The notes under the pieces are model-generated. The model worked only from the letters and a program-made list of their open reading frames with translations. It was not told the DNA's origin and did no database searches. 49,108 bases of DNA from Spirochaetota bacterium (GTDB taxonomy: Bacteria > Spirochaetota > Spirochaetia > Treponematales > Rectinemataceae). How positions within the stretch are numbered: the stretch's first letter is position 1; every line of letters starts with the position of its first letter. Of this stretch, positions 19,817 through 29,318 are shown piece by piece. The position numbers and the translations under genes were made by a program. The stretch is from the NCBI GenBank assembly GCA_008080685.1, contig VKGY01000018.1, positions 14,534 through 63,641 on the forward strand. Direction: 5' to 3'.

Positions 19817-20032
19817 ATGATCATTCGAGAGATAGTGAGGACTCTAGACGCCCAGGTGTACTGCGGCGAAGACCACCTTGATGCGGATGTGCAGTCGGCA
19901 TGCGGCGCCGATCTCATGAGCGATGTCATGGCCTTTGTCAAGGAAAGAGTGGTTCTCCTCACGGGCTTGGTGAACCCCCAAGCCCTTCGCAAAGCGGGCT
20001 TGAAAAGCGGCGGCGTTCGGGAAATCTCCTGA
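19817..20032 (+). CDS. DRTGG-domain protein, apparently shortened (71 aa)
   Basis: 'MIIREIVRTLDAQVYCGEDHLDADVQSACGADLMSDVMAFVKERVVLLTGLVNPQ' matches a DRTGG N-terminal half, then jumps to a C-terminal-like 'ALRKAGLKSGGVREIS'. Confidence 0.65.
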   Translation: MIIREIVRTLDAQVYCGEDHLDADVQSACGADLMSDVMAFVKERVVLLTGLVNPQALRKAGLKSGGVREIS

Positions 20033-20040
20033 GGTCTGCG

Positions 20041-20496
20041 GTGAAGGTACGGTATACGATTCCCGCCATGGATTTTCAGGCGGCGGGCAAGGCATCCACC
20101 GAAGTCAAGCGCCTCCTCTCCCGCCTCGGCCTGGGCGCCGAATTCATAAAGCGCATCGTAGTAGCCATGTACGAAGGCGAAATGAATATCGCAATCCATG
20201 GGGGAGGTGGTATTGTCGAGTTGGATGTTGACCCTATGTCGGTGGAAATCCGACTCATTGACCATGGGCCGGGCATCGAGGACATAGGTCTTGCCATGAC
20301 CGAGGGATATTCCACCGCCAGCGAGGCGGTAAGAAGCATGGGGTTTGGGGCGGGCATGGGCTTGCCCAACATGAAGCGCAACGCCGACTCCCTTGAGATC
20401 GACAGCGCTCCGGGAGCGGGCACCAGGGTGCGCCTAGCCTTTTCGATCCCCGATTCCAGGGCCGAGGCCTTCCCTGCGGGAGGCGGGCTTGGATGA
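20041..20496 (+). CDS. Anti-sigma regulatory factor-type HATPase (RsbW-like)
   Basis: 'MYEGEMNIAIHGGGG', 'DHGPGIEDIGLAMTEGYSTASEAVRSMGFGAGMGLPNMKRNADSLEIDSAPGAGTRVRL'. GTG start. Confidence 0.85.
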   Translation: MKVRYTIPAMDFQAAGKASTEVKRLLSRLGLGAEFIKRIVVAMYEGEMNIAIHGGGGIVELDVDPMSVEIRLIDHGPGIEDIGLAMTEGYSTASEAVRSMGFGAGMGLPNMKRNADSLEIDSAPGAGTRVRLAFSIPDSRAEAFPAGGGLG

Positions 20497-21770
20497 GCGA
20501 AAACCACTTCCATTCCGTATATCTCGATGCTGCCCTCTGCGTGGGCTGTACGACCTGCATCAAGCGCTGCCCCACCCAGGCCATCAGAGTCCGGGAGGGC
20601 AAGGCGCATATAATGGAAGAACGCTGCATAGACTGCGGCGAGTGCATCAGGGCCTGCCCCAAGGGGGCGAAGAAATCCGTCTCTGATCCCCTGGCCATGA
20701 TGGACGGATTCGACTACAAGGTAGCGCTCCCCGCTCCATCCCTCTACGGCCATTCCTATGGGCTTGGCGATATTTCCAGCGCCCTCCTTTCCCTGGGCTT
20801 TGACGAAGTGTTCGATGTCGCCTGGGGCGCAGAAGTGCTTTCGGACGCCATCGTTCTGTGCCAAGGCTATGACCAAAGCCAAGGTTCGGCCCAGCCAAGG
20901 ATATCCAGCGCCTGCCCGGTGGTGGTGCGGTTGATACAGCTGCGCTTTCCCTCGCTCATTGCAAACCTGGTCCCCTTGCTTCCTCCGGTTGAGATCGCCG
21001 CAAGGGAGTTTCGCCGCCATCTTGCGGAAGGGCCTTCTTTCACTGAAGGCGGGACCCCCAAGGTAGGCGTTTTTTTCATAAGCCCCTGCACCTCAAAAGT
21101 CACGGCGATCAAGTCTCCCCTTGGATATGCAACCTCGGCGGTGGATGCTGTATTTTCCTTCCAGGACATCTACCCCACCCTCAAGAAAGCGCTGAAACGC
21201 GGGGAACAAGAAAATCCCGCGCAAAAAAATTCCTTTTTTGTCCAGGCGGTGCCGCGTTTGGGCAGGGGCTTGGGCTGGGCCAGGTCGGATGGAGAGTTGG
21301 AGGCCTTGGATTTGGCTGGCGCGGTTTCGGTGGACGGCATAGAGAACGTCATAGCGCTTTTTGAAGAAATCGACAACGGCAAATTGGATGCCATTCCTTA
21401 CATAGAAGCCTTGGCATGCCCGGGAGGCTGCGTGGGCGGACCCATGGCGGTGGCCAACCCCCATGTGGCCAGGACTGTCATTAAAGCCCTTTCAAGGGAG
21501 AACCGCGTTGATTCCCCTGTCCAGACACCCTTATTCCCTCTTTTTTGGGATAAGGAGCTTCAACCCAAGCCCGTGATGGTCCTCCACAGAGACATGAAGC
21601 GAGCCTTGGAGATGGCCGAAGGGATGGAAATATTGACCGCAGATTTACCCGGCCTGGACTGCGGAGCCTGCGGAGCCCCGGATTGCGCGGCATTGGCGGA
21701 GGATATCGTAAAAGGCCAAGCCCACCTGGAAGACTGCCTCATAAAGCTGCGATCTTCGTATAGATATTGA
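20493..21770 (+). CDS. [FeFe]-hydrogenase large-subunit-like iron-sulfur protein
   Basis: Two 4Fe-4S motifs (CVGCTTCIKRCP, CIDCGECIRACP), hydrogenase-like loops 'SSACPVVV', 'SPCTSKV', 'EALACPGGCVGG', and C-terminal Fe-S motif 'LPGLDCGACGAPDC'. Confidence 0.88.
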   Translation: MSENHFHSVYLDAALCVGCTTCIKRCPTQAIRVREGKAHIMEERCIDCGECIRACPKGAKKSVSDPLAMMDGFDYKVALPAPSLYGHSYGLGDISSALLSLGFDEVFDVAWGAEVLSDAIVLCQGYDQSQGSAQPRISSACPVVVRLIQLRFPSLIANLVPLLPPVEIAAREFRRHLAEGPSFTEGGTPKVGVFFISPCTSKVTAIKSPLGYATSAVDAVFSFQDIYPTLKKALKRGEQENPAQKNSFFVQAVPRLGRGLGWARSDGELEALDLAGAVSVDGIENVIALFEEIDNGKLDAIPYIEALACPGGCVGGPMAVANPHVARTVIKALSRENRVDSPVQTPLFPLFWDKELQPKPVMVLHRDMKRALEMAEGMEILTADLPGLDCGACGAPDCAALAEDIVKGQAHLEDCLIKLRSSYRY

Positions 21771-21777
21771 AGAAAAT

Positions 21778-21806
21778 TTGACAAATACCGATAAGATCAT
21801 TATAGT
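21778..21806 (+). promoter_or_regulatory. Sigma70-like promoter
   Basis: TTGACA - 17 bp - TATAGT upstream of the 21915 ORF. Confidence 0.7.
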
Positions 21807-21914
21807 GGTCTACACGATATTTCGCCAAAATCCGCCAAATGGGATACTTTGCATGTTCTTGCGTAAGAATATAGGCGTCGTAGTCCGTGAAAGCGTCCGA
21901 AAGAGGGTTCGTTC

Positions 21915-23405
21915 TTGAATAAAAAAGACTTTCCGCGTGTCCATTTCTATGATCAGGACTTTGTAGAGATCTACGATCGTACATGGGCATGGGTAGCCGA
22001 TTGCTGGACGAGCGGGGGACAGGGCTCGGGCTTCGAAAAAACTAAATTTTTCCACTACCCCCCAAAACCACTTTTGGATGTGATGGAGCAGGTTTTTTCA
22101 TCTTTTTTCCTCGTGTACAGCAATAGAATCTTCGCCGCCTCCAACGGCCTGGATGCCCTCTATGCCTGCCAGACCGAGGATGGGGCGATTCGCTCATCCT
22201 ACGATGTGGAAACCGGAGCTCCCCTTTTCAACCCCGATAACCCCGACGGCCTGATCCTTCCCCTCTTCGCGTGGGCTGAATACAACCTCTATCATAAAAC
22301 CGCCAACAAAAAGCGGGTCAAGGACATTCTGCCCTTCCTCGCCAAGCATTACAAATGGCTGGAAAAGACCTACAAGAATGCCAATGGACTCTATGCCACG
22401 CCCGTGGCCTCTTCGGGTATGGCGAATTCGCCTCGACCAAAGGCCAAATTCCTCATCGACTTCAACGCCGCCATGGCCATGAACGCACTCTACATCTCTG
22501 CCATGGGCGACATCCTCAACGACAAGGAAATCTCTTTCCAGTACAAGCGGGACTATTTTTCCTTAAAAACCCGCATCAACGGCAAAATGTGGAACGCCGA
22601 GGATGGCTTCTATTACGACCTGGGCGAGGATGAAGCCCAGATAAAGGTAAAGACTATTGGAACCTATTGGCTCCTTCTGGCTGAAATTCCCAACGAGGAG
22701 AGAGCTGAGAAACTGGTGGCCAAGCTCAAGGATCCCATGTATTTCGGCACCGAGAACCCCTTTCCCACCTTGTCGGCGGATCATCCTGAATACGATAAAA
22801 AGGGCAACGGCTACCGCGGCTCCGTGATAACCGCCTTTACCTTCATGGTCATCAAAGGATTGGAAAAGTATAATTTCTACGAGTTTGCCCGGGACTGCGC
22901 CATCCGCCACCTCTATTTTATCCTGGATTCCATGCACGCGGGCAATCACGAGGATGGAAGGGAAGGCCGGGAATCCCGGGGAGATGGCCAAGAAGGCCAT
23001 GGCCACGGCAAAGACCACAAACCCATAGTATGGGGGGCATATCAGCCCCAGTCCGAAGGCAAGGCATCTTGGTCTGGCCGGCCGGACTGGCCGTATCCTC
23101 ATTACCTGCCCTACAACGGACTTGCCAGCATCACCCTCATGATCGAGAACATCGTTGGCCTCTACGCCTCCCTGCCTAGGAAAACCGTGGACTGGATCAT
23201 TCCTAACCTGGAGATCATGGGCATAGAAAACCTCTCCCTCAAGCGCAACATGGTCACAATCCTCTCAAGCAAGTCTGGACGAGGTTGGGAAATCCACATG
23301 GAGAGCGAAAAACTCTATTATTTTACGATCAACGTGCTCAACAAGAAGAAAAAGACCCTGCCCATCCCCTCGGGCAAGTGTTCCATGCTGATCGACAAGA
23401 TTTAG
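21915..23405 (+). CDS. MGH1-like/trehalase-like (alpha/alpha)6 glycoside hydrolase
   Basis: 'LFAWAEYNLYHKTANKKRVKDILPFLAKHYKWLEKTYKNANGLYATP', 'SPRPKAKFLIDFNAAMAMNALYISAMGDIL', 'TRINGKMWNAEDGFYYDL'. Confidence 0.75.
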   Translation: MNKKDFPRVHFYDQDFVEIYDRTWAWVADCWTSGGQGSGFEKTKFFHYPPKPLLDVMEQVFSSFFLVYSNRIFAASNGLDALYACQTEDGAIRSSYDVETGAPLFNPDNPDGLILPLFAWAEYNLYHKTANKKRVKDILPFLAKHYKWLEKTYKNANGLYATPVASSGMANSPRPKAKFLIDFNAAMAMNALYISAMGDILNDKEISFQYKRDYFSLKTRINGKMWNAEDGFYYDLGEDEAQIKVKTIGTYWLLLAEIPNEERAEKLVAKLKDPMYFGTENPFPTLSADHPEYDKKGNGYRGSVITAFTFMVIKGLEKYNFYEFARDCAIRHLYFILDSMHAGNHEDGREGRESRGDGQEGHGHGKDHKPIVWGAYQPQSEGKASWSGRPDWPYPHYLPYNGLASITLMIENIVGLYASLPRKTVDWIIPNLEIMGIENLSLKRNMVTILSSKSGRGWEIHMESEKLYYFTINVLNKKKKTLPIPSGKCSMLIDKI

Positions 23406-24049
23406 GCTTCAGGATCCTGGGCCTTGACCACGATTGATCCCATCAGGGCGATGCCCGAGACCTCCAAATAGGGCCTTCCGCGCACAATCCGGCGTTCCAC
23501 CGACCTATGCACATTCGCCTCTCCCATGAAGGGGAAGGCCGTCATCTTGACCGGCAGCCCCGGAGGAACGATGATCTTCAACTCTCCCATGATCGCAAGG
23601 GCGTCTATCTTGAGCCGCCCCGGAGGGAGGGCCGTGTCCCGCAAGTCGAGGGTGGTGCTGCCCATGAGGGTGAGGCTGGTTGCCTGGTCGGCGTTGAGCC
23701 AATCGCCTGCGAGCTTCCTGTCTCCCATGATGCAAAGGGAAAACTCCGGAGAACCGCTTCTAGACTCCACAGCGTAGGTTCCTCGAGGGGCGGATTGGGC
23801 GGGAGGCTGGAGATTTTGGCGCCTTGTATTCTTCGACGAGGAAAGGGGAGGCGGGGGGGCGGAAAAAACCGATCTCGGAAGATCTAGGGTCTGGGCATCG
23901 ATATCGGCGAAAGACCGGGCCTTCTGCAATGCTGAAGCCCGGAATTCGTAGTCTTCCAGGACGATGTGGCCGTTCGCGTAGGCGGTTGTGAGGGCATCCA
24001 GGGCATAATCCCTGCGATCCTCAATGGTTTCGGCTTGGCGGTCGTTCAT
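23402..24049 (-). CDS. DUF1707/LiaF-like protein
   Basis: N-terminal 'RRDYALDALTTAYANGHIVLEDYEFRASALQKARSFADIDAQTLDLP', C-terminal LiaF-like repeats ('IMGDRKLAGDW...LTLMGSTTLDLRDTALPPGRLKIDALAIMGELKIIVPPG'). Confidence 0.8.
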   Translation of the reverse strand: MNDRQAETIEDRRDYALDALTTAYANGHIVLEDYEFRASALQKARSFADIDAQTLDLPRSVFSAPPPPLSSSKNTRRQNLQPPAQSAPRGTYAVESRSGSPEFSLCIMGDRKLAGDWLNADQATSLTLMGSTTLDLRDTALPPGRLKIDALAIMGELKIIVPPGLPVKMTAFPFMGEANVHRSVERRIVRGRPYLEVSGIALMGSIVVKAQDPEA

Positions 24050-24171
24050 ATCCGCTCCTCGTGGCCCAATGGCGCCACATGCTGAAATAGACGGGCCCCG
24101 GATAAGCTTCAGGCGCCTGTCGGATGACAACTTAACTAAATCCCGGAAAAAAATCCAGGGGACCGCTATTT

Positions 24172-24873
24172 TTAACCTATGACAGTTCCCACGAAAGGCT
24201 TGCCGTCCAAGATTCGGAAAAGATTGTCCAAGTCCTTGCCTGCCGCGCAAATCACCTTCATGCCCGCTGCTTCGGCCTTTGCCGAGGCGATGGGATCGAA
24301 GGGGAGGTTGGCGCCGGGAACCCATACCGTGCCGACCATGGTTCGGAAATCCGCCCAGGAGATGGTATCCAGAGGCGTGGCGTTTGGATCCAACCGAGGG
24401 TCGGCGGTGTACACTTTGGCGATGTTAGAGAGATTGAGCACTGTCGAGGCGCCGAATCGCTCGCCCAGATACACAGCGTCGAAATCGCTGGAGAAGCCCG
24501 GCTTCCATCCCGATGCCACCAAAACCTTGCCCTTGAATTGAATCTCCGCCGAAGGATCTTCCACCACGGGATCCAGGCAAAGCTCGCCCATGGTCGCGGC
24601 GACCAATTGGGCGTTGATCCTCGTGGCTGCTATGCCTATCCAGTCAAGGACCTCGTCCTTGGCCGCGGGCGACCCCGACCTGGCCAAAAATTCCTTGAAG
24701 GCAGTCTGGAAGGTCCTGGCCGGCCCCCCGCCTCCGGTGACGAGAATAACTCTTCGAGAATCCTCCTCGTTCAGCCAATGTTCCAGCTTCCTTCGGAATT
24801 CCACAAGAAAGTTGACATCCGGACCTTGGGGCGGGGCGACAATGGATCCACCCAGGGATAGTACATAGGTCAT
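24172..24873 (-). CDS. pyrH: UMP kinase (archaeal-like sequence type)
   Basis: 'MTYVLSLGGSIVAP', 'VILVTGGGGPARTFQ', 'LNLSNIAKVYTADPRLDPNATPLDTISWADF', 'GANLPFDPIASAKAEAAGMKV'. Confidence 0.88.
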   Translation of the reverse strand: MTYVLSLGGSIVAPPQGPDVNFLVEFRRKLEHWLNEEDSRRVILVTGGGGPARTFQTAFKEFLARSGSPAAKDEVLDWIGIAATRINAQLVAATMGELCLDPVVEDPSAEIQFKGKVLVASGWKPGFSSDFDAVYLGERFGASTVLNLSNIAKVYTADPRLDPNATPLDTISWADFRTMVGTVWVPGANLPFDPIASAKAEAAGMKVICAAGKDLDNLFRILDGKPFVGTVIG

Positions 24874-25523
24874 GGTTCCACCTCCGCGAGAAGCCCATAC
24901 TCGATTCGCAAGACCTCTTCCAAGGCTGCGGCGTCGGTGAAAAGATGGGTCTTTATTCCCATTTCCCGCGCCGCATCCAAGTTCTTTTCAATGTCATCGA
25001 TGAAAAGGCAGGCCTCGGCCGGCGCCGCAGCCCGGCCCAGGCAAAGCTCGTAGATCTTTCTTTCGGGCTTGATCAAGCCCACGTCGCAGGAAAGAATTAT
25101 ATCGTCAAAATAGGAAATCCAATCTTCGCCGCCGAGCCAGCGGGCGCGTCCGTACATACGGAGTTTACCTTCAAGGTTCATGTTGGACAACATGAGAATC
25201 CTGCATCCCTGCTCTCCCAGCTGCCTGGCCATGGCTACGGTATCGGGGTTAATGGTGAACCAACTGTCCATATCTAAGCTGGAAAGCTCCCGAACAAGGC
25301 TGGAATCCATGGGTTCGCCCAGCCTCAAGGCTACCGCCCGCCAATAATCCTCCACGGCGACAGTCCCCCGGTCGTATTCGCCTCTTTCAGCCACATAGGC
25401 GGTTTTGAAGGCTTCGATTTCGGCCTTGAGCAGCCTTGCCATTTTTTCCACATAGGCGGTGTTCCACCCCAAGGTGATCACTTGGCCGCAATCGAAGATG
25501 ACTGTGCTTATGTCTGCTGCCAT
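24870..25523 (-). CDS. HAD-superfamily hydrolase
   Basis: 'VIFDCGQVITLGWN', 'ILMLSNMN', 'VGLIKPERKIYELCLGRAAAPAEACLFIDDIEKNLDAAREMGIKTHLF'. Confidence 0.88.
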   Translation of the reverse strand: MAADISTVIFDCGQVITLGWNTAYVEKMARLLKAEIEAFKTAYVAERGEYDRGTVAVEDYWRAVALRLGEPMDSSLVRELSSLDMDSWFTINPDTVAMARQLGEQGCRILMLSNMNLEGKLRMYGRARWLGGEDWISYFDDIILSCDVGLIKPERKIYELCLGRAAAPAEACLFIDDIEKNLDAAREMGIKTHLFTDAAALEEVLRIEYGLLAEVEP

Positions 25524-25542
25524 GGTTTCCTTTTTCAGTGGT

Positions 25543-27204
25543 TCAGGCCTCCGGCTCGAGGATGGCGGCTACCAGCCGGGCAAGGAGCTGGGGCATTTCC
25601 TCGAAGCTGTAGTGGCGATGGATCCTTTCGCCGAGCTGATGGTATTCCCTGCCCCAAGGTCCCAGGTTGACCACCGGGCACCCCACCTTAAGGCGCGTTT
25701 CTTCGGAGCTGGATATATCGGCGACGGGGCTGAGATCGCGGACAAAGGCCCGCTGCTCTGCGCTGTCGGAAGGCGAGAGGAAGCTCATGTCGGAAATACC
25801 AGGAAAGTAAGGTCTGACCCTGATGCTCTTGCCGATTTCCCGGGAATACTTGGAAAGCTCCGAGCGAAGCATCTCCAAGAATGAAGCATGGGTTTCCCGG
25901 TCGAATTCCGCCCTGGCGTAGTAGGGAGGTGCGAATCCCAGGACAACCGCCGGTCCTTCCAGTCCCGAGAAGGGCAGGATGGATTGCAGGACCGACAAGG
26001 TTTGCTGAACCTTGTCGTCCGGGAACTGGGCTGCGGCGAAGCTCCTCGCGCTCTCCAGAATTCCCGGGCTGGTGCGCTCGGCCAGCTTCACATACTCGCC
26101 GAATTCCAACACCGCAGGTTGGGACGCAGGGATCTTGAACTGCCAGGAAAGGCGCCGGGACAGGGCTGAAGCCCTTTCGCGCAAGGTGGATATGGAGCGC
26201 TTCATGGCCGCATCCGCTAGCTTGCCGATGCCTTCAATGATGTCTTCGGGATTCCTGGTGTGGCTGAGGACATTTAGGGCGCAGAACACCGCCTGAGGGG
26301 TGGTGACATCGTAATTCCGACGGGATTCGCGGAAATAGAGTACAGTGGGCGGGGGCGCCTCTTCCCCGGGGGCGGCCTGCCGTTCCTGCAGGGCGTCGGG
26401 ATTGGATTCAATCTCTAAAGCGAACTCCGAGGCCAGAAGAACCGGGTTGATCCCGTCAAAGGGAGCGCCGGCGTGGGTGCATCGGCCAATAAAATAGGCG
26501 AAGGGAAGGGCTTTGCCCACTGAGCCGGCGAAAACAGCCCTTCCCTGTTCGCCCGATTCCTGGTCCACCGAGGCATCCAGGTTGATGATCGCCTTGGCGA
26601 TGAGTCCCCTTTCAACGAGATACGGCGTCAAGGCCGGGGCCGCGGCCTTCATGCCTCGGGAAGAGCCCTCCTCGTCCGCGACGACAAGGAAAAGGATGTT
26701 GCCCTTCCTCTCCCGGGGCTGGCAAAAACTCGAGAGGACGGATATTCCCGCCGCGAGGCCGGCCTTCATGTCGAGGAGCCCTCGGCCGGGAAGAAACTCT
26801 CCGGATTCCAGGTCTGTCTTGAGCCTATAGGGACCTTCGTCCTTGGCTTTCACGCTCTCCAGGGACTCGAGGATTTTTCGTTGGAGAATCTCGGGGTCGA
26901 AGGCCCACGGTTCTAGGGAGCCGTACATGGAAGTGTGGACCACGTCGAAATGGCCGGTGAGCACGACGCAGTCTTGGCCGCTGCCCCGGGCCAAAGCGAA
27001 GAGATTGCTCCTTCCCTTGGGATCCCCTTCGATATTCTGGAGCCAAATATCCCCCGGATTCGCCTTGAAGTAGGGGATTTTAGCCAATAGGGAGTGGAGA
27101 AATGCCGGAAAGGCCTTTTCTCCAGCAGAATCGGTAATGCTCGAGGCCTTGGTCAGGAGAATCGAAAGGGCCTGCACATCTTTATATGGTGTCTTTTTTT
27201 CCAT
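25543..27204 (-). CDS. M20-family metallopeptidase, RocB-like
   Basis: 'VVLTGHFDVV', 'GRGLLDMKAGLAAGISVL', 'VVADEEGSSRGMKAA', 'CTHAGAPFDGINPVLLASEFALEIE', 'PYFPGISDMSFL'. Confidence 0.88.
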   Translation of the reverse strand: MEKKTPYKDVQALSILLTKASSITDSAGEKAFPAFLHSLLAKIPYFKANPGDIWLQNIEGDPKGRSNLFALARGSGQDCVVLTGHFDVVHTSMYGSLEPWAFDPEILQRKILESLESVKAKDEGPYRLKTDLESGEFLPGRGLLDMKAGLAAGISVLSSFCQPRERKGNILFLVVADEEGSSRGMKAAAPALTPYLVERGLIAKAIINLDASVDQESGEQGRAVFAGSVGKALPFAYFIGRCTHAGAPFDGINPVLLASEFALEIESNPDALQERQAAPGEEAPPPTVLYFRESRRNYDVTTPQAVFCALNVLSHTRNPEDIIEGIGKLADAAMKRSISTLRERASALSRRLSWQFKIPASQPAVLEFGEYVKLAERTSPGILESARSFAAAQFPDDKVQQTLSVLQSILPFSGLEGPAVVLGFAPPYYARAEFDRETHASFLEMLRSELSKYSREIGKSIRVRPYFPGISDMSFLSPSDSAEQRAFVRDLSPVADISSSEETRLKVGCPVVNLGPWGREYHQLGERIHRHYSFEEMPQLLARLVAAILEPEA

Positions 27205-27248
27205 GCTGACGACTATACAACAGGCCGGCGAAACATGATAAGGCCTTT

Positions 27249-29198
27249 TTATCCTTTCTTCGTCAACTTGGCCAGAGTTTCCAGGTTCCTGGGATTGTTG
27301 GTTTTGGAGCCTTCGGAACTATAGGAATACTCCAGCAGCTCGCGGTACACCTCCGCGACTTTGTAGCGGACTATCTTCATGGTGGAATTCACCGTGCCGT
27401 CCTTTTCGTTGAAGGGTGCGCCGATGATCTGGAAGGTTCCAGGAATCCAGGCCCCTTGGACTTTCTTAGCCTTGGGATCGGTTTTGAAGGCGTAAAATTC
27501 CTTTATAAGTGCGTCCAGGATAGACTGGGGCGTCGAAAGCCCCTTGGTCGCCGTGAACCGTTGCAGCTTGGCCGTGTCCAGGGAGACCAGGGCGCAGGAA
27601 TATTTCTTGTGGTCGCACCAGACCATGATCTGGTCGATCAAATCCGTGGAGGTGATGATCGCTTCCTCAATCTCCTCGGGGCTGTATTTTTCCCCATCAT
27701 CGGCAATTAAAACCGCCTTGGCCCGGCCTACCACGTAGAGGAATCCGTCCCTATCCATGTAGCCCAGGTCTCCGGTCCAAAGAAGGTCGTCGTGGAGGGC
27801 TTCCGCCGTGGCCGCAGGATTCTTGAAATATCCCTTCATGACGTTTTCACCATGAACGGCAATCTCCCCAGAAACGCCCGGAGGCGCCTCAGTTCCGTCG
27901 GGACGCATAATCTTGCAGGTAACCGAGGGGGCGATGACGCCGGATGAACCAAATTTATGCTTCTTGGGGGTGTTGGAGGATATGATGGGCGCAGCCTCCG
28001 TGAGGCCATAACCTTGGAAAACGGGGACGCCCAGTGCGGCGAAGAATTCCTGCTGCTTTACGTCCAAGAGGGCACCGCCGCCGACGCAAAATTTGATGGA
28101 ATCTCCGAAAACCATCCGGACAATTTTTTTGAACATGATGGCCTTTGCCAGGAAATAGGGGAAGAAAGCCCCCACCTTGGTAATAAAGGAGGTCTTTTGC
28201 CAGCCGTCGCCGTTCCAGCGGATGCCCGCAGCGATTCCTGCCTTGAAGATTTTCTCCAGCGCCCCCCCCTTCTCCTCTATGCCGGCGATGATTTTCTTCA
28301 TGAAATTGCCCGAAAGCGAAGGGACGGTGAACAGGAAGGTCGGATTGGCTTCCTTGAGGTTGATGGGTATGTTGCGCAAGGTGGCGATGCCGCCCCCCCG
28401 GGAATCCACAAAGTAAAGGGCGATGCCGCAGACCAAGGCGGTATAGAGGCCTACCGTATGGGCGAAGGAGTGGTCAACTGGCAGGACCAGGAGGGTGCGG
28501 AAGTGGATGGGATCGTCGAAAAGGGCTACGGCGTCGTGGCAGTTGGACCAGTAGTTCAGGTGGGTGAGCATGATGCCCTTGGGGTTGCCCGTGGTTCCGG
28601 AAGTGTAAGAGATCGTGACGACGTCGTCTTCCTCCACAGACTGGGCGATCTGGTTCAGCTTTGCCTCGGCGCTTGAGGATGTATCGGCTAGGAGGGCAGC
28701 CCCCTCGCGCACGCAATCGGAAAAGCGGAAAATCCGATCCGCCGCGATGCCGTGCTTTTCCGCCGTGATCCGCGCCCAATCCAGGTCTTCGTCCAGATAG
28801 ACGACGATGCGTTCTTGGGATGAGGCCTGGGAGAAGGAGCTCAAGACCTTTTCAAGCTGGTTGTGGGTGGTGAGGATGCCTCGGGATTCGGAATGGTCGA
28901 GCCGAAAGGGAATTTCCTCGCTGAGGAGTTTGATGGAGAGGGGAACCGAAATGATGCCTGCGCACATGAGGCCGAACTCTCCGCAAATCCATTCGGGGCT
29001 TCCCTCTCCTAGGACGGCGAATCTTTCGCCCTTGGAGTATCCTCTGGATACGACCCAGGCGCCGAATCCGCGAGCCTTCTCCCGGGCTTGGGCGAATGTG
29101 GTAGCCGCATATCCTTGGTCGGTCTTCCTGAGGGCATAGGGGTCATGGGCCCAATTCGCCGAAGCTTCGTCAAGCATTCTGAAGACCGTTTTTTTCAT
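27249..29198 (-). CDS. AMP-binding long-chain acyl-CoA synthetase-like protein
   Basis: 'ISYTSGTTGNPKGIMLTHLNY', 'GYGLTEAAPIISSNTP', 'LLWTGDLGYMDRDGFLYVVGRAKAVLI'. Confidence 0.93.
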   Translation of the reverse strand: MKKTVFRMLDEASANWAHDPYALRKTDQGYAATTFAQAREKARGFGAWVVSRGYSKGERFAVLGEGSPEWICGEFGLMCAGIISVPLSIKLLSEEIPFRLDHSESRGILTTHNQLEKVLSSFSQASSQERIVVYLDEDLDWARITAEKHGIAADRIFRFSDCVREGAALLADTSSSAEAKLNQIAQSVEEDDVVTISYTSGTTGNPKGIMLTHLNYWSNCHDAVALFDDPIHFRTLLVLPVDHSFAHTVGLYTALVCGIALYFVDSRGGGIATLRNIPINLKEANPTFLFTVPSLSGNFMKKIIAGIEEKGGALEKIFKAGIAAGIRWNGDGWQKTSFITKVGAFFPYFLAKAIMFKKIVRMVFGDSIKFCVGGGALLDVKQQEFFAALGVPVFQGYGLTEAAPIISSNTPKKHKFGSSGVIAPSVTCKIMRPDGTEAPPGVSGEIAVHGENVMKGYFKNPAATAEALHDDLLWTGDLGYMDRDGFLYVVGRAKAVLIADDGEKYSPEEIEEAIITSTDLIDQIMVWCDHKKYSCALVSLDTAKLQRFTATKGLSTPQSILDALIKEFYAFKTDPKAKKVQGAWIPGTFQIIGAPFNEKDGTVNSTMKIVRYKVAEVYRELLEYSYSSEGSKTNNPRNLETLAKLTKKG

Positions 29199-29285
29199 TG
29201 TGCTTTCCTCCGCGCTACAGAGTACCATGGCGGTAAAAGGGAGTCTAGGAGAAGGTTTCCAGAAGGTCTCCAGAAAAATAGTTCA

Positions 29286-29315
29286 TTGACAATTCCCGAT
29301 AACCAGGTTTAAACT
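29286..29315 (+). promoter_or_regulatory. Sigma70-like promoter at head of sugar operon
   Basis: Perfect -35 TTGACA, 18 bp, -10-like TAAACT. Confidence 0.55.
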
Positions 29316-29318
29316 AAG

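Noticed and set aside
20076-21020. 314-aa minus-strand ORF across the HATPase and Fe-S genes
   Set aside because: Antisense shadow; the plus-strand products have strong motifs.
27957-28676. 239-aa plus-strand ORF antisense to the AMP-binding protein
   Set aside because: Shadow ORF without motifs.
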